A stretch of DNA of 64,000 bases from JAZSMJ01 sp045535815 (lineage in GTDB: Bacteria; Bacillota; Clostridia; Oscillospirales; CAG-272): the NCBI GenBank assembly GCA_045535815.1, contig JAZSMJ010000068.1, positions 6,373-70,372 on the forward strand, read 5' to 3'. Within the stretch, counting starts at the first letter, position 1; every line of letters begins with the position of its first letter. Positions 59,696-64,000 of this stretch are shown here, piece after piece. The translations under genes were made by a program, and so were the position numbers. The notes beneath the pieces are model-generated. The model ran no database searches. It was not told where the DNA came from and saw only the letters and a list, made by a program, of their open reading frames with translations.

Positions 59696-60820
59696 TCAGA
59701 CTTCAAAAAGACTGCGTATATTTTCTTCGTTTATTTTTGATCCGATTATGCACAAACGGCCGATAGTTGAAGCAGCGCCGCTTCTGACGTCGGGCTCACC
59801 GGGAACGTAGTCGAAATGGATCCAGCTTCCGTCCTGTGCGGGAACGATACCCTTGGCACGAAGTATAAAGCCGTATTTGCCCTCGTCCATAAGTGCTTCA
59901 AAAGCGCTGGAAATGAACTCGGCGGTGAATTTCTTGGGAGTTTCAACTCCCCAGCTTGTGAACACCTCATCTGCGTGGTGGTGATGGTGGTCGTGATCGT
60001 GACCGCATCCGCATCCGCACTCGTGATCGTGATGGTGATGATGGTGCTCATGCTCACAGCATTCGTGATCGTGGTCGTGATGATGATGCTCATGCTCGCA
60101 GCACTCGTGATCGTGGTCGTGATGATGATGCTCATGCTCGCAGCATTCGTGATCATGGTCGTGATGGTGATGCCCGTGATGGTGAGCGCTTTCCTTTGCA
60201 AGATGCTCAAGCTCATCGCAGAGCGTATCCGTATGCTCTATTGCAGAAAGTATCTGTGCACCGGTAAGCTGTTCCCAGGGTGTAGTAACGATCTCGCAGT
60301 CAGCATTTATCTCCTTGAGAAGAGCAACTGCCTTTTCTATCTTTTCATTTGAAAGGTTGGTAGTATGGCTCATGATGATAGTGCTTGCGTGCTCTATCTG
60401 ATTATTGAAGAATTCACCGAAGTTCTTCATATACATACGGCACTTGTTGGCATCAACTACCGTAGTAAAGCTGTTTAGCTTTATCTTATCGGATTTGATG
60501 TCCTGAACGGCACGTATAACGTCGCTCAGCTTGCCGACGCCCGACGGCTCTATAAGTATACGGTCGGGAGTATATTCGCTTATTACCTTTTCAAGCGCAA
60601 CTCCGAAATCTCCGACAAGACTGCAGCATATACAACCGGAATTCATCTCGGTTATCTCAATGCCTGCGTCCTGCATAAATCCGCCGTCAATACCGATCTC
60701 GCCGAACTCATTTTCTATAAGCACCAGCTTTTCACCGCTGTAGGCTTCCTTTATAAGCTTTTTTATAAGCGTTGTTTTTCCTGCTCCGAGAAAACCGGAG
60801 AAAATATCAATCTTTATCAT
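59696..60820 (-). CDS. COG0523 GTPase metallochaperone with histidine-rich repeats
   Basis: 374 residues. Canonical P-loop FSGFLGAGKTTLIKKL, the metal motif SGCICCSL (CxCC), and the G domain through IEPSGVGKLSDVI. Residues about 210-283 hold three 14-residue tandem repeats beginning HDHDHECCEHEHHH plus further His/Cys runs, a large metal reservoir. The C-terminal CobW-C domain follows (TAEFISSAFEALMDEGKYGFILRAKG). Such proteins (YciC/ZagA, HypB-like) deliver zinc, nickel or cobalt. It is first in the operon with the second GTPase, two EamA carriers and DUF523. Confidence 0.92.
   Translation of the reverse strand: MIKIDIFSGFLGAGKTTLIKKLIKEAYSGEKLVLIENEFGEIGIDGGFMQDAGIEITEMNSGCICCSLVGDFGVALEKVISEYTPDRILIEPSGVGKLSDVIRAVQDIKSDKIKLNSFTTVVDANKCRMYMKNFGEFFNNQIEHASTIIMSHTTNLSNEKIEKAVALLKEINADCEIVTTPWEQLTGAQILSAIEHTDTLCDELEHLAKESAHHHGHHHHDHDHECCEHEHHHHDHDHECCEHEHHHHDHDHECCEHEHHHHHHDHECGCGCGHDHDHHHHHADEVFTSWGVETPKKFTAEFISSAFEALMDEGKYGFILRAKGIVPAQDGSWIHFDYVPGEPDVRSGAASTIGRLCIIGSKINEENIRSLFEV
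60018..60186. repeat. 42-bp tandem repeats encoding His/Cys metal-binding units
   Basis: Units starting at 60061, 60103 and 60145 repeat with a period of 42 bases and very few changes. They encode the 14-residue metal-binding unit of the COG0523 protein, and the near identity implies recent expansion or homogenisation. Confidence 0.85.
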
Positions 60821-60858
60821 AAAATCGCATCCTTTGCTGAATTTATTTCTAATATAAT

Positions 60859-60887
60859 ATTATAACACTTATTATTTTCCGTTTCAA
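60859..60887 (-). promoter_or_regulatory. Promoter of the COG0523 operon
   Basis: TTGAAA (60887-60882), 17 bases, TATAAT (60864-60859) on the minus strand. No classical Zur box is visible. Confidence 0.65.
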
Positions 60888-60920
60888 GATATTTATATAA
60901 AAAATTCGCCCATGCCTTTA

Positions 60921-60935
60921 TATGCATTATGCATA
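60921..60935. promoter_or_regulatory. Palindrome TATGCATTATGCATA, possible operator
   Basis: A perfect 15-base palindrome lies 34 bases upstream of the COG0523 -35 box in the 312-base gap before the amino-acid ABC operon. A related ATGCATT half-site occurs 15 bases later. The rest of the gap is AT-rich and holds only the two promoters. Confidence 0.4.
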
Positions 60936-61055
60936 CAAAAATGAATAAAATGCATTGCTTGGACTAAAAATGCAAAAAATATACATTATAATTGATAAAC
61001 AAACTCTCTTTTTGCTGTTTTATTCGTATAAATATACAAAATGGTGAATTTCCTA

Positions 61056-61084
61056 TTGACAAATCGGTTTTTATGTATTAGAAT
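61056..61084 (+). promoter_or_regulatory. Promoter of the amino-acid ABC operon
   Basis: TTGACA (61056-61061), 17 bases, TAGAAT (61079-61084). Confidence 0.8.
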
Positions 61085-61132
61085 AGGTACAGTCTTAAAA
61101 GATCACGATATTTTTTACAGGAGGATAATTCA

Positions 61133-61975
61133 ATGAAAAGAATTATATCACTTTTACTTACAGCAGTAATGCTTATCGGATGCGTTGCAGTATTTGCATC
61201 CTGCGGCAAAGAGGATGACGGCGAAAAGCTCGTTATAAACGGCTTCTCCGATCTTAACGGTCTCACCCTTTCATTCCAGGGCGGAACAGTTTCCGATGAC
61301 ATCATCACAGCACTTATCGAATCCGGCGAGCTTGAAGCTACCGTTCTTCCCAACGAGAAGATACTCAACTGCTTCACACAGCTTGCAAACGGCGAAATCG
61401 ACGCAGTAGTATGCGACAGCACGGTTGCTGAAGGCTACGTTGCAACGAACGGCGACAAGTATGAGATCGCATGGAAGCAGAGCGATAACGCTGAAGAATT
61501 CGGCGTGGCTATGGGACTTGAAAACAGCGCACTTCAGACAGCTGTAAACCAGGCTCTTTCCGAGCTCAAGGCTGAGGGCTACGTTGACGCACTTGTAAAC
61601 AAGTGGTTCGGTGACGCTTCTGTTGAAGTTCAGATGCCCACAGAAAAGACAGTTGATACAAGCGCAATAACACTTATGTCCGAGGGTAAGCTCCTTGTAG
61701 GTGCCGAGATCGGTTATCCGCCTTTCGAGGATTACGCATCTGACGGTGTTACTCCCGTTGGCTTTGATATCGATCTTATGAAGGGTATTGCCGCAAAGCT
61801 CGGTCTTGAGGTTGAATTTATCAACACCGCTTGGGAAGGCATATTCCTTGGTATCGACCAGAACTATGACTGCGTATGCTCCGCTGTATCTATAAACGAT
61901 GAGCGTAAGCTTACAATGAGCTTCTCTGATCCTTATATTCAGAACTACCAGTCCGTAGTAATCGCAAAGAAATAA
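61133..61975 (+). CDS. Amino-acid ABC transporter binding lipoprotein with permuted lobe order
   Basis: 280 residues, lipobox AVFASC with Cys24. It is an SBP_bac_3 protein, but the halves are in the reverse order. Residues 38-160 (SDLNGLTLSFQGGT ... ANGEIDAVVCDSTVAEGYV ... LSELKAEGYVDALVNKWFG) correspond to the usual C-terminal half. Residues 188-280 (EGKLLVGAEIGYPPFEDY, GFDIDLMKGIAAKLGLEVEF, SAVSINDERKLTMSFSDPYIQNYQSVVI) correspond to the usual N-terminal half, including the ligand-binding Tyr/Phe and the Ser/Arg residues. The fold can still close because the two hinge strands are conserved. It should capture a polar amino acid for the permease and ATPase encoded next. Confidence 0.88.
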   Translation: MKRIISLLLTAVMLIGCVAVFASCGKEDDGEKLVINGFSDLNGLTLSFQGGTVSDDIITALIESGELEATVLPNEKILNCFTQLANGEIDAVVCDSTVAEGYVATNGDKYEIAWKQSDNAEEFGVAMGLENSALQTAVNQALSELKAEGYVDALVNKWFGDASVEVQMPTEKTVDTSAITLMSEGKLLVGAEIGYPPFEDYASDGVTPVGFDIDLMKGIAAKLGLEVEFINTAWEGIFLGIDQNYDCVCSAVSINDERKLTMSFSDPYIQNYQSVVIAKK

Positions 61976-61992
61976 GAGCCGATAAAAATTAA

Positions 61993-62030
61993 GTATGGCA
62001 CATGGCCGCTCAACACGACATGTGCCATAC
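61993..62030 (+). other. Intercistronic hairpin after the binding-protein gene
   Basis: GTATGGCACATG (61993-62004) pairs with CATGTGCCATAC (62019-62030). No T-run follows. Such stems commonly stabilise the upstream binding-protein mRNA so that it is made in excess over the permease. Confidence 0.65.
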
Positions 62031-62050
62031 CCTGATTTAAGGAAAAAATA

Positions 62051-63085
62051 ATGAATAAAATACTGACTAAACTTAATCCCGCAAACTACAAAAAGAAAAC
62101 GAAGATACTGCTGTCGATAGCAGCAGTTATGCTTGTTATTATAACGGTGCTCGGTATAGCCGCACCTCCTATGACAGATCTTCAGGACAGCGCTACCGAA
62201 GCTATGAAGGCAGCAATAGCGCAGGATGAAAAAAACGGCACCTTTAACGTTACCGAAACGCTCAATAACCTTTTTGTCATCAAGCTCGTTCGCTATGAGA
62301 AAAAGGGTATGGAGACTGAAAACTACATAGGCTTTTTCGGTCAGATAATGGACGTAGGTCCGCATAACAATGCCGCAAACCTTATTAATTATACCTACCG
62401 TATTCTCGGTATAGGTCAGCCTATAGTATACGGAGCTAAGCTGACCATATTCCTTACCGTCACGTCGGTTATGGCAGGCCTTTTGCTCAGTACGCTTTTA
62501 GCGCTTGGTAAGATGTCTCCTAAAAAATGGATAAGCGGTCCGTGCAGCGCATATATTTTTGTATTCAGAGGCACGCCTCTTATGCTGCAGCTTCTCTGTA
62601 TATATTATCTGCTTCCGGCATGGTTCAACTTCAGCTGGAGAGGACTTTTATCGGGCATTATATCAGATAACGGACAGGCTACGATATGGGGAGCGTTCAT
62701 CTGTGCATTCGTCACCTTCAGCTTAAACTCTGCCGCATACTGCGCAGAGATAGTAAGAGCTGCAATACAGTCTATCGATAAGGGTCAAAGCGAAGCAGGT
62801 AAGGCACTCGGTCTTACGGGCGGTCAGGTTATGTCAAACATAATCATTCCGCAGACCTTCCGCAGACTTGTTCCTCCGATAGCGAATGAGTTTATTATGG
62901 TGCTCAAGGATGCATCGATAGTAACTGTAATATCAATGCAGGATATCACCACTATCTCCAAGACTATAGCAGGTCAGGGCTCGTATCTCGTATTCCTTCC
63001 CGCTATGATAGTTTATCTGCTTATAACGTGGGTATTCTCAATAGTATTCAACGCGCTCGAGAAGAAATTCTCGATATACGAATAA
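62051..63085 (+). CDS. Polar amino-acid ABC transporter permease (HisM/GlnP type)
   Basis: 344 residues. A first helix near residues 20-40 and a roughly 65-residue external segment precede the usual permease domain. FVFRGTPLMLQLLCIYY and the EAA loop AGKALGLTGGQVMSNIIIPQTFRRLVPPIANEFI are typical of the HisMQ family. The N-terminal extension is longer than normal (family about 220-240 residues). It forms the membrane pore with the ATPase encoded 16 bases downstream. Confidence 0.93.
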   Translation: MNKILTKLNPANYKKKTKILLSIAAVMLVIITVLGIAAPPMTDLQDSATEAMKAAIAQDEKNGTFNVTETLNNLFVIKLVRYEKKGMETENYIGFFGQIMDVGPHNNAANLINYTYRILGIGQPIVYGAKLTIFLTVTSVMAGLLLSTLLALGKMSPKKWISGPCSAYIFVFRGTPLMLQLLCIYYLLPAWFNFSWRGLLSGIISDNGQATIWGAFICAFVTFSLNSAAYCAEIVRAAIQSIDKGQSEAGKALGLTGGQVMSNIIIPQTFRRLVPPIANEFIMVLKDASIVTVISMQDITTISKTIAGQGSYLVFLPAMIVYLLITWVFSIVFNALEKKFSIYE

Positions 63086-63101
63086 ACGGAGGTGTTAAAA
63101 T

Positions 63102-63860
63102 ATGTCAATAATCAGAACTGAACACCTCAGCAAGAGCTTCGGTGAACTTGAGGTACTTAAGGATATAAATCTCACCGTTGAGCCCGGAGAAGTGGTGGTT
63201 ATAATCGGACCGTCCGGTGCCGGTAAGTCGACCTATCTCCGTTCTCTCAATCAGCTTGAAAAGATTACGAGCGGAAAGATCTTTATAGAGGAACAGCTTT
63301 TCCTCCACCGTGAGCACGATAAGACTGTAGAACGTATAGAGCCTGTAAAGCACAAGGCGCTTATGCTTGAGATGGGAATGGTTTTCCAGAGATTCAATCT
63401 TTTCCCTCACAAGACCGTGCTTGAAAACGTAATGTTAGCGCCGATAAAGGTCAAGAAGATGAAGAAGGACGAAGCAGAAAAGATAGCCCTTGATCTTCTT
63501 GAGCAGGTAGGACTTTCCGACAAGGCAAACGAATATCCTGCAAGACTGTCGGGCGGTCAGCAGCAGAGAGTTGCGATTGCAAGAGCACTTGCAATGCAGC
63601 CCAAGATAATGCTTTTTGACGAGCCTACGTCTGCGCTCGACCCCGAGCTCGTAGGCGAGGTGCTTGAGGTTATGAAGCGTCTGGCAAAGGACGGTATGAC
63701 CATGATATGCGTAACGCACGAGATGGGCTTTGCACGTGAGGTCGCAGACAGAGTGGTATTTATGTGCGACGGAATTATCGCAGAGGATAACACTCCCGAG
63801 GAGATATTTACCAATCCCCAGCACCCCAGACTCAGACAGTTCCTTCAGAGCATACTTTAA
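63102..63860 (+). CDS. Polar amino-acid ABC transporter ATPase (GlnQ type)
   Basis: 252 residues. Walker A GPSGAGKSTYL, Q-loop VFQRFNLFPHKTVLENV, signature LSGGQQQRVAIARALAM, Walker B IMLFDEPTSALDPELV and switch HEMGFAREVADRVVFMCDG are all intact. It powers uptake by the preceding binding protein and permease. GGAGG site upstream. Confidence 0.96.
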   Translation: MSIIRTEHLSKSFGELEVLKDINLTVEPGEVVVIIGPSGAGKSTYLRSLNQLEKITSGKIFIEEQLFLHREHDKTVERIEPVKHKALMLEMGMVFQRFNLFPHKTVLENVMLAPIKVKKMKKDEAEKIALDLLEQVGLSDKANEYPARLSGGQQQRVAIARALAMQPKIMLFDEPTSALDPELVGEVLEVMKRLAKDGMTMICVTHEMGFAREVADRVVFMCDGIIAEDNTPEEIFTNPQHPRLRQFLQSIL

Positions 63861-63874
63861 GATGAATTGTCAAA

Positions 63875-63967
63875 CTAAGTGCAACACTTTTTGATAGAAT
63901 CTTCAAATAAATCCAAGGGATTTTTAAAATTTAAAACTTTTTTAGGCCTGGCGTTGATCAACGCCAG
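63875..63967 (-). pseudogene. 3' remnant of an IS30-family transposase
   Basis: Read on the minus strand, codons before a TAG at 63877-63875 give NARPKKVLNFKNPLDLFED and end in SIKKCCT. This matches the IS30 transposase C-terminus (INxRPRKxLxYKTPxEVF). Upstream of the NARPKK part the frame no longer resembles the family, so the element is probably truncated near 63960. Confidence 0.7.
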
Positions 63968-63978
63968 GTTCTTTTTTA
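63947..63978 (+). terminator. Terminator of the amino-acid ABC operon within the IS30 remnant
   Basis: CCTGGCGTTGATCAACGCCAGG (a 22-base perfect palindrome; arms 63947-63957 and 63958-63968) is followed by TTCTTTTTT. It stands 86 bases after the ATPase stop. Confidence 0.7.
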
Positions 63979-64000
63979 GGGTGGAAGGACTAACTCTTGA

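Noticed and set aside
59816..60352. Hydrophobic plus-strand frame opposite the His-rich repeats
   Set aside because: The valine/methionine-rich pattern is only the complement of histidine codons.

Overview
The window is a chromosomal segment of a spore-forming, low-to-mid GC member of the Firmicutes, most likely a gut Clostridia (Oscillospirales-like). Reasons: PolC-type DNA polymerase III, SpoIVB and a sigma-G fragment, the YlxM-Ffh-S16-KhpA cluster, a threonine T-box, a lysine riboswitch, HisZ-type histidine synthesis, and secreted glycan-active proteins carrying dockerin-like calcium loops. Strict TTGACA/TATAAT promoters with 17-base spacers recur throughout.

Region 1 (1-10.6 kb) is an accessory carbohydrate locus. 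It holds four beta-propeller (BNR/sialidase-like) proteins, three unrelated regulators (AraC, ArsR-like, FadR/GntR) and an EamA transporter. One propeller is fused in frame to an HpcH/HpaI pyruvate aldolase. Two are close paralogues, one secreted with a dockerin-like module and one cytoplasmic and translationally coupled to the transporter. I infer a system that releases and then cleaves a 2-keto-3-deoxy-type sugar acid; the substrate is not known. kdgA-kdgK (15.7-17.3 kb) could join the same metabolism.

Region 2 (10.7-19 kb): a VanY-type lipoprotein peptidase, an OFA-family MFS transporter, an apparently complete retron (promoter, msr-msd RNA with a1/a2 repeats, reverse transcriptase) without any obvious effector gene, spoIVB, kdgA-kdgK and pepD.

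Region 3 (19-38 kb) is core: pyrH-frr-uppS-cdsA-dxr-rseP-ispG-polC, then a complete hisZGDCBHAFIE operon. An orphan serine recombinase follows (37.7-39.3 kb).

Region 4 (39.3-45 kb): an NhaC-family transporter under a lysine riboswitch (a candidate lysine transporter), a decayed stretch holding a DUF4145 protein, a truncated sigG and small ATGAATAATG repeats, then tRNA-Thr(GGU) and khpA-rpsP-ffh-ylxM.

Region 5 (45-56 kb): a secreted SGNH esterase with the same N-terminal dockerin-like module, a PstS-like/DUF3298-like lipoprotein, thrS with its T-box leader, two poorly known genes and rqcH.

Region 6 (56-64 kb): an operon of two COG0523 GTPases, two EamA transporters and a DUF523 protein; a polar amino-acid ABC operon whose binding protein looks circularly permuted; and the degraded 3' end of an IS30-family transposase at the right edge.

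The main candidates for new biology are the aldolase-propeller fusion and its locus, the effector-less retron, and the permuted binding protein.
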